A DNA stretch of 64,000 nucleotides, taken from contig NZ_LZYB01000001.1 of NCBI RefSeq assembly GCF_001677335.1, forward strand, positions 744,001 through 808,000, in the 5' to 3' direction. Positions 36,233-46,469 of this stretch are shown here, piece after piece. The notes under the pieces are model-generated. The model did not search any database and had not been told where the DNA came from. It was given only the letters and a program-made list of their open reading frames with translations. Position 1 is the first letter of the stretch. Each line of letters opens with the position of its first letter. The translations under genes were made by a program, and so were the position numbers. This stretch comes from Erythrobacter dokdonensis DSW-74 (GTDB lineage Bacteria; Pseudomonadota; Alphaproteobacteria; Sphingomonadales; Sphingomonadaceae).

Positions 36233-37633
36233 TTAATCGAAGCTGTAGGCCAGCTCGAAATCGCCCCAGCGCTTGCCGCCGATCACCAGCGGAACATAGA
36301 CATTGCGGACCACCACGTAGGAATTGCCGTCGCCCTCCTGACGGTAGACCGCCATCATGTACGGGGCGGTCGACACCTTGGCCTTGCGGTCGATCACCTC
36401 GAGCATGATCCGGCCGTTGCGGCAGAACTGGGTGTCATGGTTGATGTCGCCCGTGGGAGTACGGCTGCGTTCGGTCAGGTGGGTCGGCAGGAACCCGTTC
36501 ATGTCGGTACAGGCGGCAGCCAGGACACGGGAGTCGCTTGCTTTTGCGCGGTCCAGAAAGGGGCGCCACTCGGCATGGGCCCAGTCGGTCAAGCGGGTGC
36601 GGAACAGCTGCGGGTTGGTGCCGGGGATAGCCACGTAGTCGGTATCGAACAGCGCCCCCATCGTCAGCGCGCCCGAGGCGATCGCGGCTTCGGTATGCGC
36701 TACCAGCTCGGCCAGCATCGCCTGCGCGCGGTCGACCATCGCGCTGTCTTCGGGGCTGAGCCCGGCCTGCACGATCCGGTCGAACATCTCGCTGGCGGTG
36801 ATCTCAAGCTCCTCCATCTTGCGATGCGCGCCATGCAAGCGATCCTCGTTGCTGCGCGCAGCCGCATCGAAACTGGTCAGCACCCGCTGCACCTTGTCGA
36901 CGTGGCTCGAGATCGTGCCGGTTGAACGGGCGATGACGTCGTTCTGCTTGTCGACTTCCTCGACTAGGCCGCCGACGCTGGTGATGGTGCTCTCGATCCG
37001 CGCGACCGAAGCCTTGGCTTCATCACTGGCCCGCGCGCCCGCTTCGATCCGGCCGATCACCATTTCCGCCTCGCCGCCAAGCGCATCGATGGTCTGGGCG
37101 ATTTCCTCGGTTGCCTTGCGGGTATCGTTGGCGAGGCTCTTCACCTCGCTCGCCACCACCGCGAAGGTGCGCCCGGCATCGCCTGCGCGCATGGCTTCGA
37201 TCGTGGCGTTGAGCGCGAGAATATTGGTCGTCTCGGCGATATTGTCGATGTCCTGCGCGGAGCGGCGCACCTGCTCCATCGCCGCCGAAAAACTGGTGAC
37301 GTGCTGGCCCAGCGTCTCGACCAGTTCGATCAGAGAGGCGATCTGGCCCAATGAGGACTGGATCAGCGCGGTGCCTTCGTTGAGCCGGTCGATCGCGCGT
37401 TCGGACAGCAGCCGCGCCTCGTCGCTCGCTTCGGCCACCTTGGTCTGGTCGGCCTCCAGCGCGCGCACGGTCTCGGCCAGCGCCTCGTGTTCGGAACGCA
37501 GGGTCTTGGAGGAAGCGATCACCGCCTCGACCACGCCCGCCACATCGGTGCAACCCACCGTCACCGCCCCGCAGCTTTCCGGGATCATCCCCAGCGCATG
37601 GGCATTGGCGGTGTCGATAGCGATGGGTTTCAT
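36233..37633 (-). CDS. Soluble methyl-accepting chemotaxis protein
   Basis: A 466-residue chemoreceptor without membrane segments. The signalling domain is in the N-terminal half, with the conserved kinase-control tip [20 protein letters not shown] and [20 protein letters not shown]. The C-terminal 170 residues form a sensory domain ending [20 protein letters not shown], seen in other cytoplasmic receptors, with two Cys (AACTDMNG and QFCRNGR) that might bind a cofactor. No che or flagellar genes are nearby, so the input and partners are unknown. The gene is antisense between two genes (MoxR and VWA) that usually adjoin. Confidence 0.88.
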   Translation of the reverse strand: MKPIAIDTANAHALGMIPESCGAVTVGCTDVAGVVEAVIASSKTLRSEHEALAETVRALEADQTKVAEASDEARLLSERAIDRLNEGTALIQSSLGQIASLIELVETLGQHVTSFSAAMEQVRRSAQDIDNIAETTNILALNATIEAMRAGDAGRTFAVVASEVKSLANDTRKATEEIAQTIDALGGEAEMVIGRIEAGARASDEAKASVARIESTITSVGGLVEEVDKQNDVIARSTGTISSHVDKVQRVLTSFDAAARSNEDRLHGAHRKMEELEITASEMFDRIVQAGLSPEDSAMVDRAQAMLAELVAHTEAAIASGALTMGALFDTDYVAIPGTNPQLFRTRLTDWAHAEWRPFLDRAKASDSRVLAAACTDMNGFLPTHLTERSRTPTGDINHDTQFCRNGRIMLEVIDRKAKVSTAPYMMAVYRQEGDGNSYVVVRNVYVPLVIGGKRWGDFELAYSFD

Positions 37634-37765
37634 GATGTTGCGCGGCCCCTTCTTGTCCCCGTTGCCCTAACCGCGCGATGGTAAGCGAAGCGTTAATCCG
37701 CGCCTGTTTCGCCCCCCAGTAATGGGGACTGGTCAGGCCCCGAGCAGCACGGTAAGCACGCGATC

Positions 37766-38950
37766 ATGTTCTTCAATTTCGTCGACGAGCTGCGGGCTGC
37801 CGGTATTGGCGCATCGTTCAAGGAGCACCTCACGCTGCTGGAGGCGCTCGACAAGGACGTGATCGAGCAGACGCCGGAAGCGTTCTATTATCTGTCGCGC
37901 GCGACCTTCGTGAAGGACGAAGGCCTGCTCGACCGCTTCGACCAGGTGTTCCACAAGGTCTTCAAGGGGATCATGACCGATTACGGGCAGAACCCGGTCG
38001 ATATCCCCGAAGACTGGCTGAAGGCGGTGGCGGAGAAGTTCCTGACGCCAGAGGAGATGGAGAAGATCAAGTCGCTGGGCGACTGGGACGAGATCATGGA
38101 GACGCTGAAGAAGCGTCTGGAAGAACAGGAAAAGCGCCATCAGGGCGGCAACAAGTGGGTCGGCACCGGGGGCACCTCGCCCTTCGGCAACTCGGGCTAC
38201 AACCCCGAAGGCGTGCGGATCGGCGGCGAGAGCAAGCATGGCCGCGCGATCAAGGTGTGGGAAAAGCGCGAGTTCAAGAACCTCGACAACACCAAGGAAC
38301 TGGGCACCCGCAACATCAAGATGGCGCTGCGCCGCCTGCGCCGTTTCGCCCGCGAAGGCGCGGCGGACGAGCTCGACATTCCCGGCACGATCGAAGGCAC
38401 GGCCAAGCAGGGCTGGCTCGACATTAGGATGCGGCCCGAACGGCGCAATGCCGTCAAACTGCTGCTGTTCCTCGATGTCGGCGGATCGATGGACCCGTTC
38501 ATCAAGCTGGTCGAAGAGCTGTTCAGCGCCGCCACCGCGGAGTTCAAGAACCTCGAATTTTTCTACTTCCACAACTGCCTCTACGAAGGCGTGTGGAAGG
38601 ACAACAAGCGCCGCTGGCAGGAACGCACCAAGACCTGGGACGTGCTCCACAAATACGGCCACGACTACAAGATCGTGTTCGTCGGCGATGCGGCGATGAG
38701 CCCCTACGAGATCTCCCATCCGGGCGGCTCGGTGGAACACATGAACGAGGAAGCGGGCGCGGTGTGGCTGCAGCGTGTGACCAACACCTATCCTGCGACC
38801 GTGTGGCTCAACCCGGTGCCGGAAAAGCAGTGGAACTATTCGCAGTCCACCAAGATGATCAAGCAGCTGGTCGGCGACCGGATGTATCCCCTGACGCTCG
38901 AAGGGCTGGACGATGCGATGCGGGAGCTGTCGCGGAAGCACGGGGCTTGA
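37766..38950 (+). CDS. VWA domain protein, CoxE-like
   Basis: A 394-residue cytoplasmic protein. An N-terminal helical region (FVDELRAAGIGASFKEHLTLLEAL) leads to a C-terminal von Willebrand A domain whose metal site reads FLDVGGSMDPF, a DxGxS variant of the usual DxSxS. FVGDAAMSPYEI and TVWLNPVPEKQW are further CoxE-family landmarks. Such proteins act with a MoxR ATPase, here at 35241. The ATG at 37766 is the first in frame. The stop overlaps the TTG start of the next lipoprotein gene by four bases. Confidence 0.9.
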   Translation: MFFNFVDELRAAGIGASFKEHLTLLEALDKDVIEQTPEAFYYLSRATFVKDEGLLDRFDQVFHKVFKGIMTDYGQNPVDIPEDWLKAVAEKFLTPEEMEKIKSLGDWDEIMETLKKRLEEQEKRHQGGNKWVGTGGTSPFGNSGYNPEGVRIGGESKHGRAIKVWEKREFKNLDNTKELGTRNIKMALRRLRRFAREGAADELDIPGTIEGTAKQGWLDIRMRPERRNAVKLLLFLDVGGSMDPFIKLVEELFSAATAEFKNLEFFYFHNCLYEGVWKDNKRRWQERTKTWDVLHKYGHDYKIVFVGDAAMSPYEISHPGGSVEHMNEEAGAVWLQRVTNTYPATVWLNPVPEKQWNYSQSTKMIKQLVGDRMYPLTLEGLDDAMRELSRKHGA

Positions 38951-39408
38951 GGCTATCTTGGTCTGTCGGAGCGGGCATTGCAGCGCTTTTGCTGGGTAGC
39001 TGCGGATCGTATAAGCCTGACGGTCGCGACATCTGCACCTTGAAAGCTATCGGCGAGGATACCGGTGCTCTTTCGATCAACGCCGAACTCAGTATTCCAA
39101 AGGCTGCAATGTATGGTGCGGAAACGTCCAACGGTGGCGTCACCGTTTGGCATCCCGGTTGCGACTTTCCATTGCATGCTTTTCTGGCAGATGACACAGT
39201 CGAGACCATCATTGCAGAAGCAGTCACTTTTCCTGAAGAGCGGCCTTTCACCTCGACAGCAACTGCCGAGTTGTTTGTCTGGCGCTTCCGTGACGATTCC
39301 CAGAAACCGCGCTTTTTCGTGCTTAGCTATCGTGATCTGGCACCGATCAATACAGCAAATGCCCGCGCACCATCTGCACCCACGCCGCCTCGTCATGTGA
39401 CGCCATGA
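38947..39408 (+). CDS. Small hypothetical lipoprotein, low GC
   Basis: A 153-residue predicted lipoprotein starting at TTG 38947, which overlaps the VWA stop (TTGA). RLSWSVGAGIAALLLGSC gives a signal sequence with lipobox LLGSC (Cys19). The rest (CTLKAIGEDTGALSINAELS, WHPGCDFPLHAFLADD) has two further Cys and no domain I recognise. Base composition is visibly lower in GC (near half) than its neighbours, and codon use is less biased, suggesting acquisition or weak selection. Its 3' end overlaps the convergent NamZ-like gene by 62 bases. Confidence 0.65.
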   Translation: MRLSWSVGAGIAALLLGSCGSYKPDGRDICTLKAIGEDTGALSINAELSIPKAAMYGAETSNGGVTVWHPGCDFPLHAFLADDTVETIIAEAVTFPEERPFTSTATAELFVWRFRDDSQKPRFFVLSYRDLAPINTANARAPSAPTPPRHVTP

Positions 39409-40546
39409 CGTCAAGATCGTCCGGCATCGCAGCCCTGTCATCGACCCATTCGCGCAAGGCAGGCCCGCCATTGATGACGTCGATCGCGAGCCGGGTGAGC
39501 TCGTACTCGTAAGGGAAATCGCGCCAGATCGGGTAGTCGGGATAGAGCCGCCGGATCGCCTTGAACGCCAGCGCCTGCAACCGCCACGGCTTGAAGGCGT
39601 GATGATCGTAGAAATGGCTTTCCGCGTGGACCATCAAGGCGTTGCAGAGCGTTCCTGCGTGTTTGTGGAAAGTCGGCTCGAACCAGCATTCGCGCAATGC
39701 GCAGCCCGCCAGCCATTCCGGCGCGAGCTTGTGCATCTCTGTCAGCACCGCTTTGGCGTCAATGTCGGGCGCGCCGAACAGGACCTCCAACGGCCGCGTC
39801 GTGCCGCGCCCTTCCGAAAGCGTGGTGCCTTCGATCATCACGGTGCCGGCATAGCAGCGCGCCATGTTGACATTGGCGGCATTGGGCGACGGGTTGATCC
39901 ACAGGCGTGACGCCGGCCAGCCCCAGCTGCCATCCTCGTCGGGCCGCCAGCCTTCCATCGACACGACCCGATAGGCGACGTCGAGGCCGAAATGGGCGAT
40001 GAACCAGTGGCCCATCTCCCCCATGGTGAGCCCGTGGCGCATCGGCATCGGCGCAGCACCGACGAAGCTTTCCTGCCCCGGCACCAGCAGGGTGCCTTCC
40101 ACCGGGCGCCCGGCGGGATTGGGCCGGTCGAGCACCCAGACTTCCTTGCCGGCCTTCGCCGCTTCCTCCAGCAGATAGAGCAGCGTGGTGACGAAGGTGT
40201 AGATCCGGCAGCCGAGGTCCTGCAGGTCGAACAGGAACACGTCCGCGCTCGCCATCATCGCGGGCGTCGGGCGGCGCACCTCGCCGTAGAGCGAGAAAAT
40301 CGGGATGCGGTAGTGCGGATCGAATTCGTCCGCCGTCTCGACCATGTTGTCCTGCTTGTCGCCCTTCAGACCGTGCTGCGGGCCGAAGGCGCTGGAAATG
40401 CCCACGCCTGCGCCAATCAGCGCATCGAGGCTGTGCGTCAGATCGGCGGTGACGCTCGCCGGATGCGCCACCAGCGCGACGCGGCGGCCCTTCAATTGCG
40501 CGAGCAGAGCGGGATCGGCCAGCAGCCGGTCAATTCCTGTCTTCAT
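39347..40546 (-). CDS. DUF1343/NamZ-like exo-beta-N-acetylmuramidase
   Basis: A 399-residue protein of the DUF1343 family, whose characterised member NamZ removes terminal N-acetylmuramic acid from peptidoglycan fragments. Landmarks: RVALVAHPASVTADLTHSLDAL, FGPQHGLKGDKQDNM, SLYGEVRRPTPAMM, DVFLFDLQDLGCRIYTF, LDRPNPAGRPVEGTLL and YAGTVMIEGTTLSEGRGTTRP. No signal peptide is visible from ATG 40546, so it would act in the cytoplasm, probably in wall recycling. Its last 62 bases overlap the end of the convergent lipoprotein gene. Confidence 0.88.
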   Translation of the reverse strand: MKTGIDRLLADPALLAQLKGRRVALVAHPASVTADLTHSLDALIGAGVGISSAFGPQHGLKGDKQDNMVETADEFDPHYRIPIFSLYGEVRRPTPAMMASADVFLFDLQDLGCRIYTFVTTLLYLLEEAAKAGKEVWVLDRPNPAGRPVEGTLLVPGQESFVGAAPMPMRHGLTMGEMGHWFIAHFGLDVAYRVVSMEGWRPDEDGSWGWPASRLWINPSPNAANVNMARCYAGTVMIEGTTLSEGRGTTRPLEVLFGAPDIDAKAVLTEMHKLAPEWLAGCALRECWFEPTFHKHAGTLCNALMVHAESHFYDHHAFKPWRLQALAFKAIRRLYPDYPIWRDFPYEYELTRLAIDVINGGPALREWVDDRAAMPDDLDVMASHDEAAWVQMVRGHLLY

Positions 40547-40617
40547 GGGCCAATGGGTTGAAGCAGCCCTGCGGCAAAGGCAATGACATTTGCGCGGCAA
40601 TTGGCCATAGACCGGCC

Positions 40618-41115
40618 ATGGACTGGACCAGCATCACCATCGCGGCCGGTTGGGCGATCATCCTCATGGGCGTGGGCGGCGGATTGACCGAGATCGGCCC
40701 ATGGTACCGCAATCTCAGGAAACCGCCCTGGCAACCGCCCGACTGGCTGTTCGGCCCGGCCTGGTTCGTCAACCTCGCCTGTGCCGGGACGGGTTTCTAT
40801 CTCGCCCTCGCCGCCGCACCTTCGGCGGATGTGCGCAACATCGTCCTTTCGCTGTTCGGGGTGACCTTCGTGCTCCACGCCCTGTGGTCGCCGCTATTCT
40901 TCAAGTGGAAGCGGCCCGACTGGGCGCTGGCCGAGAATGCCTTCCTGTGGCTGTCGGTCGCGGCACTGGTCACGGGCCTGCCGCGCCTGACCGGCAGCAG
41001 CCTCGCCGGGTGGCTGATGGTCCCCTATTTCGCCTGGGTTAGCTTTGCCTGCGTGCTGAACGCCAGGATCGTCCAGCTCAACGGCCCTTTCGGCAATGAC
41101 CGGGCGAAGGTTTAA
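40618..41115 (+). CDS. tspO: TspO/MBR family tryptophan-rich sensory protein
   Basis: A 165-residue integral membrane protein with five predicted helices. The family signature WYRNLRKPPWQPPDWLFGPAW follows the first helix, and later LHALWSPLFFKWKRPDWALAE matches the second conserved block. TspO proteins bind porphyrins and, in Rhodobacter, modulate pigment gene expression. The start at 40618 (MDWTSITIAAGW) places the first helix at the N-terminus. The stop shares four bases with the convergent next gene. Confidence 0.93.
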   Translation: MDWTSITIAAGWAIILMGVGGGLTEIGPWYRNLRKPPWQPPDWLFGPAWFVNLACAGTGFYLALAAAPSADVRNIVLSLFGVTFVLHALWSPLFFKWKRPDWALAENAFLWLSVAALVTGLPRLTGSSLAGWLMVPYFAWVSFACVLNARIVQLNGPFGNDRAKV

Positions 41116-41627
41116 CGCTCGAGAATCAGCTGGCGGCAGGCTTCGGAATGGAACTCGGGCTTGCCCGGGGGGAAGGCCAGCGCCCAGAATTGCAGGGCCC
41201 CGCCCGGATGTTCGACAATGGCGTTGAGCGCCACCTGCGCCGGATCGGGAAGCGCGGCGGCGATGCTGGCCTTGAGCACCAGCCCGTACTCGTCATGCGA
41301 ACAGGCGATGGCGATGGCATCCACCGGGGCATCGCGCATCCCTTCGCGGAAGGAATCGAAATCATAGGCCGCCCAGCGTCCCGAAGGCGAAAGGTTGAAC
41401 TCGCGGTAATATGTCCCGCCGAGCGGCTGCCAGAAGATCTCGAAACAGGTGGTCTTCCACAGATTGTCCATCCGTTCGGGCGATGCGGGCGGCGGAAGAA
41501 TGATTGCGGGCACGTGCCCGTCGAGGCGGAATTCCGCTTCGCATCCCTGCGGTGTGGCGGTGATCGAAGCGGTAACGGCGCGGATCGGACCCAGATCGCA
41601 GGTCTGGTGAAGCATAAGCGGGTTCAT
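41112..41627 (-). CDS. DOMON-like domain protein
   Basis: A 171-residue protein with the beta-rich pattern of DOMON-like proteins found in sphingomonads: [39 protein letters not shown] and [21 protein letters not shown] folds often bind heme or sugars, but no ligand residues can be assigned here. There is no signal peptide. The start at 41627 ([14 protein letters not shown]) is preferred over ATGs further upstream, which would run into the divergent tyrS leader. Confidence 0.7.
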   Translation of the reverse strand: MNPLMLHQTCDLGPIRAVTASITATPQGCEAEFRLDGHVPAIILPPPASPERMDNLWKTTCFEIFWQPLGGTYYREFNLSPSGRWAAYDFDSFREGMRDAPVDAIAIACSHDEYGLVLKASIAAALPDPAQVALNAIVEHPGGALQFWALAFPPGKPEFHSEACRQLILER

Positions 41628-41718
41628 CGCCGCTCCATGCCTGCGCACCGGATTACGGGCAAGTCTCTTCCCGTTGCCCTTCCCCCCTGTTAAGCGCCCC
41701 CGAAACGACAGGAATCCC

Positions 41719-42948
41719 ATGAGCACCTACGAATCCGCCCTCCTGCGCCTGCTCGAAGAGCGCGGCTACATTCATCAGGTCACCGATCCCGCAGGCCTTG
41801 ATGCTCTCGCGGCCAAACAGATCGTGCCGGGCTATATCGGTTTCGACGCCACCGCGCCTTCGCTCCACATCGGCAGTCTGGTGCAGATCATGATGCTGCG
41901 CCGTTTACAGCAGGCCGGGCACAAGCCGATTGTCGTGATGGGCGGCGGGACGACCAAGATCGGCGATCCATCGGGCAAGGACGAGAGCCGCAAGCTCCTG
42001 ACACCTGAAGTCATCGACACCAACATCGCCTCGATCTTTACCGTTTTCGAGCGGTTGCTGACTTTCGGGGACGGTCCGACCGATGCCGTGATGGTCAATA
42101 ATGACGAGTGGCTGTCGGGTCTCGGTTACATTGATCTGCTGCGCGATGTCGGGCCGCATTTCACCATCAACCGGATGCTGACCTTCGATTCGGTCAAGCT
42201 TAGGCTCGAGCGCGAACAGCCCCTGACCTTTCTCGAATTCAATTACATGATCCTTCAGGCTTACGACTTCGTCGAGCTGGCGCGGCGTTACGATTGCCGC
42301 TTGCAGATGGGCGGCAGCGACCAGTGGGGCAATATCGTCAATGGAATGGAACTGGGACGCAGGCTGGAGGGGCGCGAACTGTTCGGCCTTACAACCCCGC
42401 TGCTGACCACGGCCGACGGCGCCAAGATGGGCAAGACCGCGGCCGGTGCGGTGTGGCTGAACGAGGACCAGTTACCGGCCTACGATTTCTGGCAATACTG
42501 GCGCAATGTCGACGACCGCGACGTGGGCCGGTTCCTGCGTCTGTTCACCGATCTGCCGCTGGACGATATCGCACGGCTCGAGGCGCTTGAGGGCGCGCAG
42601 ATCAACAGCGCCAAGATCGTTCTCGCCAACGAGGTCACGAAACTGGTGCGCGGGGCCGAGGCGGCTGCACGGGCCGAGGCAACCGCTCGCGAGACCTTCG
42701 CAGGAAGTGGTGCCGGCGAGGACCTGCCAAGCATTGCGGTCGGTGCCGATGGCATGCGAATCGGCGCACTGCTGACGGAACTGGGCCTCACCGCCTCCAA
42801 TGGCGAGGCAAAGCGCAAATTGGCCGAGGGCGCGGTCAAGCTGGACGGCGAGACAATTACCGATCCTGCGTACCTGGTGCTTCCTTCCGAAACCGAAACC
42901 CTCCGGATCAGCCTTGGCAAGAAGCGGCACGCACTGGTGCGGCGCTGA
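41719..42948 (+). CDS. tyrS: Tyrosyl-tRNA synthetase
   Basis: Class I synthetase that charges tRNA-Tyr. The 409-residue protein has the HIGH motif as APSLHIGSL, the tyrosine-binding [11 protein letters not shown] and [11 protein letters not shown], the KMSKS equivalent [11 protein letters not shown], and a C-terminal S4 domain ([24 protein letters not shown]). ATG 41719 follows an AGGAA ribosome site. Confidence 0.96.
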   Translation: MSTYESALLRLLEERGYIHQVTDPAGLDALAAKQIVPGYIGFDATAPSLHIGSLVQIMMLRRLQQAGHKPIVVMGGGTTKIGDPSGKDESRKLLTPEVIDTNIASIFTVFERLLTFGDGPTDAVMVNNDEWLSGLGYIDLLRDVGPHFTINRMLTFDSVKLRLEREQPLTFLEFNYMILQAYDFVELARRYDCRLQMGGSDQWGNIVNGMELGRRLEGRELFGLTTPLLTTADGAKMGKTAAGAVWLNEDQLPAYDFWQYWRNVDDRDVGRFLRLFTDLPLDDIARLEALEGAQINSAKIVLANEVTKLVRGAEAAARAEATARETFAGSGAGEDLPSIAVGADGMRIGALLTELGLTASNGEAKRKLAEGAVKLDGETITDPAYLVLPSETETLRISLGKKRHALVRR

Positions 42949-43039
42949 AGCGCCTGGCCGCTAGGGGCTTTTACCAAATAGAAGTCTTTGCCCGTCATGC
43001 TGCGAGCCGGCCCGATAGCATAACGGAAGGATCGCAGGG

Positions 43040-43378
43040 GTGACTGGCGGAGCGAATCTTAGCGTAACCGATATGCGGCGCGCGGCGCGCCATCCCGTTG
43101 ATTATCCGGTGATCGTCGAACATTTCGAGCACGGCGACCTCAAGCTGCACGTCAGCAATCTGTCCGCCCACGGGTTCATGGTCGACGATGCGCATCAACT
43201 GGCGCGCGGTGACCGGATCATTATTCGTCTGCCGGTGGTGGGGCGGATCGAGGCCTATGTAATCTGGACCCGTGATACCCGCGCCGGTTTCCAGTTCGAA
43301 CGTATCATCCGGCTCGACGATTTCATCGCCATCATCGACGAACTCCAGCCCAACCCGCGTCTGCGCCGCCCGCGTTGA
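43040..43378 (+). CDS. PilZ domain protein
   Basis: A 112-residue single-domain PilZ protein. RRAARHPV supplies the RxxxR motif and VSNLSAHGFMV the (D/N)xSxxG motif, so both c-di-GMP-binding signatures are intact. It probably transmits c-di-GMP levels to motility or surface functions. The start is GTG 43040, preceded by GCAGG. It is alone between tyrS and an MFS gene. Confidence 0.88.
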   Translation: MTGGANLSVTDMRRAARHPVDYPVIVEHFEHGDLKLHVSNLSAHGFMVDDAHQLARGDRIIIRLPVVGRIEAYVIWTRDTRAGFQFERIIRLDDFIAIIDELQPNPRLRRPR

Positions 43379-43458
43379 CCCGGTTGCACAAGCACATCTG
43401 ACAGGCAGGCAAGTTTAGCCTGCTTGGCAGCGGTGCTGCCGCCTGCCATGGCGCGGCC

Positions 43459-44727
43459 GTGATCGAACCTGCTTCCCCGCTCCAGATCGGTGATTACCGG
43501 CGCTACTGGCTGGCCCGCTTTTTCGCTGTGTTCGCGACCATGTCGATGGTGGTGCTGCTCGGCTACCAGCTCTACGAGGTCGCGCGGGCCGATTACGGGA
43601 TGAGCGTGGCAAAGGCCTCGTTCTATCTCGGTTTGCTGGGACTGGCGCAATTCATTCCGCTGTTCGTGCTGACGCCGGTCGCCGGCCTTGCTGCGGATCG
43701 TTTCGACCGCCGCCATGTTGCGGCCTTTGCCAACGGGATCGACGGCCTGGTCGCGGTGCTGCTGGCGGTAACGACTTGGGCTGATGCGCTCAATATTCCG
43801 ATCCTGTTTGCGCTTGCCGCCGCCCACGGCACCGCGCGGGTGTTCGTCAATCCGGCGATGAGCGCGATTGCCCCCAATATCGTCCCCCCCGTCCTGCTGC
43901 CCCGAGCGATCGCGCTGTCGTCGATCGCATGGCAGACGGCGAGCGTGGCGGGACCGGCAGTCGGCGGGCTGATCTTCGCGCGCTACGAATGGCTCCCGCA
44001 CGCCCTGTCCGCCGCGATGTTGCTGGGAGCGACGGCCCTGATCCTGTCGGTTCGTCCGATCAAGGCAAAGCATGATGGCCCGCACCTCAAACCCTTGCGA
44101 CAGATCATCGAGGGCATGGTCTATGTCTGGCGCGAGCGTTTTCTGCTCGGTTGCATCACGCTCGATCTGTTTGCAGTGCTGTTGGCGGGAGCAACCGCGC
44201 TGCTGCCAGTCTTCGCGCGCGACATCCTGTTCGTGGGGCCGGAAGGCCTGGGGCTGATGCGGGCTGCTCCTGCGCTGGGCGCGGCAAGTGTGGCGCTGTG
44301 GCTATCCTTCCGGCCACTCGTGAGCGAGGTCGGGATGAAAATGCTCTGGGCGGTTGCCGCCTTCGGAGCCTTCACCATTGCCTTTGCCTTCTCGCGCAAT
44401 TTTCTGCTGTCGCTGGCAATCCTGGTCGCGATGGGCGCGGTGGACATGGTCTCCGTCTTCATCCGCAGCTCGCTGGTCCAGCTTTTCACCCCCGACGACC
44501 GGCGCGGACGCGTCTCGGCGATATCGGGCCTTGCTATCTCCGCCTCGAACGAACTTGGCGAAATGCAGTCGGGCCTTGCTGCCGCACTTCTGGGTGCGAC
44601 CGGCGCGGTTGTGTTCGGCGGTGCGGGTGCGATAGTCGTGACACTGGTATGGGCGTGGTATTTCCCCGAATTGCGCCGCGCCCGCAGTTTCGAGCCGCAG
44701 GAACTCAAGAGAGAGGTATCGACATGA
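43459..44727 (+). CDS. MFS transporter, EntS-like
   Basis: A 422-residue transporter with about 12 membrane segments. [18 protein letters not shown] in the first helix, [21 protein letters not shown] in the loop after helix 2, and [15 protein letters not shown] in the second half are typical of the EntS/MdtM-like exporter group. The substrate is unknown. The start is GTG 43459; the nearby ATG at 43448 leads to an immediate stop. The stop overlaps the cysK start by four bases (ATGA), linking expression. Confidence 0.85.
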   Translation: MIEPASPLQIGDYRRYWLARFFAVFATMSMVVLLGYQLYEVARADYGMSVAKASFYLGLLGLAQFIPLFVLTPVAGLAADRFDRRHVAAFANGIDGLVAVLLAVTTWADALNIPILFALAAAHGTARVFVNPAMSAIAPNIVPPVLLPRAIALSSIAWQTASVAGPAVGGLIFARYEWLPHALSAAMLLGATALILSVRPIKAKHDGPHLKPLRQIIEGMVYVWRERFLLGCITLDLFAVLLAGATALLPVFARDILFVGPEGLGLMRAAPALGAASVALWLSFRPLVSEVGMKMLWAVAAFGAFTIAFAFSRNFLLSLAILVAMGAVDMVSVFIRSSLVQLFTPDDRRGRVSAISGLAISASNELGEMQSGLAAALLGATGAVVFGGAGAIVVTLVWAWYFPELRRARSFEPQELKREVST

Positions 44728-45644
44728 AGGCTGACAACATCCTCGCCACAATCGGCGGCACCCCGCATATCCGCCTTGCCCGGATGTTCCCTAACCACGA
44801 GGTGTGGGTGAAGTCGGAAAGGGCCAATCCGGGCGGCTCGATCAAGGACCGCATCGCGCTCGCCATGGTGGAGGATGCGGAAGCCCGCGGCGCCTTGCAG
44901 CCGGGCGGCACGATCGTCGAGCCGACCTCGGGCAACACCGGGATCGGCCTTGCAATGGTCGCAGCGGTCAAGGGCTACAAGCTGGTGCTGGTGATGCCGG
45001 AATCGATGTCGATCGAACGGCGCCGCCTGATGCTCGCCTATGGGGCAAGTTTCGACCTGACACCGCGCGAGCTCGGCATGAAGGGCGCAATTGAACGGGC
45101 GCAGGAGCTAGTCGAAAAGACCCCGGGCGCATGGATGCCGAGCCAGTTCGACAATGCGGCCAACCCCGCGGTCCACGCGCGCACCACTGCGCAGGAAATT
45201 CTTGCCGATTTCGCCGATACCCCGATCGACGTGATGATCACCGGCGTCGGCACCGGGGGCCATCTTACGGGATGCGCGGAGGAATTGAAGAAACACTGGG
45301 CGAACCTCAAGGCCTACGGGGTCGAACCTGCGCTCTCCCCCGTAATCAATGGCGGCCAGCCCGGCCCACACCCGATCCAGGGCATCGGCGCGGGTTTCAT
45401 TCCGGGCAATCTCCACACCAACGCCATCGATGGCGCGATTACCGTCGATGCGGAGGACGCCAAGGAAATGGCCCGCCGCGCCGCGCGCGAGGAGGGTATG
45501 CTGGTCGGGATTTCATCCGGTGCCACGCTGGCTGCGATCGCCAGAAAGTTGCCGGAGCTTGCCGCCGGCAGCCGCGTGCTTGGGTTCAATTACGACACCG
45601 GCGAGCGTTATCTCTCCGTGCCCGATTTCCTGCCGGTCGAGTAA
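44724..45644 (+). CDS. cysK: Cysteine synthase A (O-acetylserine sulfhydrylase)
   Basis: PLP enzyme that makes cysteine from O-acetylserine and sulfide. The 306-residue protein has the PLP lysine in [11 protein letters not shown] (K41), the substrate loop [12 protein letters not shown], the phosphate-binding [10 protein letters not shown] and the C-terminal [10 protein letters not shown]. It is translationally coupled to the MFS gene upstream, and its stop TAA shares one base with the ATG of the hydrolase downstream (TAATG). Confidence 0.95.
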   Translation: MKADNILATIGGTPHIRLARMFPNHEVWVKSERANPGGSIKDRIALAMVEDAEARGALQPGGTIVEPTSGNTGIGLAMVAAVKGYKLVLVMPESMSIERRRLMLAYGASFDLTPRELGMKGAIERAQELVEKTPGAWMPSQFDNAANPAVHARTTAQEILADFADTPIDVMITGVGTGGHLTGCAEELKKHWANLKAYGVEPALSPVINGGQPGPHPIQGIGAGFIPGNLHTNAIDGAITVDAEDAKEMARRAAREEGMLVGISSGATLAAIARKLPELAAGSRVLGFNYDTGERYLSVPDFLPVE

Positions 45645-46348
45645 TGGCGCTCGAAAGGATTGGCTATGCCGATGGCGCAGCCGAGCTGACCGGATGGCTG
45701 GCGCGCCCGTCCGGCCCGGCGCGGGCGGCAGTCGCAGTCTATCCGACCTTCATGAACACCTCGCCCGGGGTCGAGGCTAAGGCGCTGGCGCTCGCCGAGG
45801 CAGGGTGCATCGCTTTCATCGCCGATTTCTACGGCCCTGACGCACCGCATGACGCGGCTAGCGCCTTGGCGGCAATGGAGCGCCTGCGCGCCGATCCGCT
45901 GGCTATGCGCCGGCGGCTGCGAGCGAGCCTTGCGGCGCTCTCCGATGCGGCTCCGGGACAGCCGCAAATCGCGATAGGCTTTTGTCTTGGCGGAATGGCC
46001 GTGCTGGAACTGGCGCGCGACGGCGCCGATCTGGCACTGGTGGCAAGCTTCCATGGCTTGCTCGCCACGCCCCTGCCCGCCGCGGCGCCCATCAGGTCGC
46101 GCATCCTCGTGTGCCACGGCGATTCCGATTCGCTCGTGCCGCGCGGTGACGTCATTGCCTTCTGGGAAGAAATGGACCGGGTGCGCGCGGACTGGCACTT
46201 TATGTCGTTTGCCGGAGTGGAACACGGCTTCACCAATCCGCTTACCCCGCAGCGCACGCCCAATCCGGCCTATCATCCTCTGGCAGACCGGCAGTCGTGG
46301 ACGGCATTGATGGGACTGATCGACGAAGTGGCGCCACTGGCAGAGTGA
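45644..46348 (+). CDS. Dienelactone hydrolase family protein
   Basis: A 234-residue alpha/beta hydrolase with the DLH triad: nucleophile Cys in IGFCLGGMAV, Asp in CHGDSDSLVP and His in GVEHGFTNP. Members hydrolyse dienelactones or other small lactones and esters. Since no aromatic degradation genes are nearby, the substrate here is unknown. ATG 45644 overlaps the cysK stop by one base. Last gene of the MFS-cysK-DLH unit. Confidence 0.88.
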   Translation: MALERIGYADGAAELTGWLARPSGPARAAVAVYPTFMNTSPGVEAKALALAEAGCIAFIADFYGPDAPHDAASALAAMERLRADPLAMRRRLRASLAALSDAAPGQPQIAIGFCLGGMAVLELARDGADLALVASFHGLLATPLPAAAPIRSRILVCHGDSDSLVPRGDVIAFWEEMDRVRADWHFMSFAGVEHGFTNPLTPQRTPNPAYHPLADRQSWTALMGLIDEVAPLAE

Positions 46349-46469
46349 CCCACTGCCACTTCTCTGCAGCGTAATCATGCCGGCATCGTAAACCGATTCC
46401 TTAACCGGAACGCGCTATGAGCTTGCCAGACAAACGCGGCACGCGTCAGGTGCCTAGGAAACGGCGGTC

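Noticed and set aside
37634..37765. CtrA-like TTAA-N8-TTACC upstream of the chemoreceptor gene
   Set aside because: Spacing is one base off the N7 consensus and the second half is imperfect.
46349..46469. CtrA-binding site (TTAACC) before the FlbD-like gene
   Set aside because: Only one half-site is present, without a partner at the required spacing; expected by chance.
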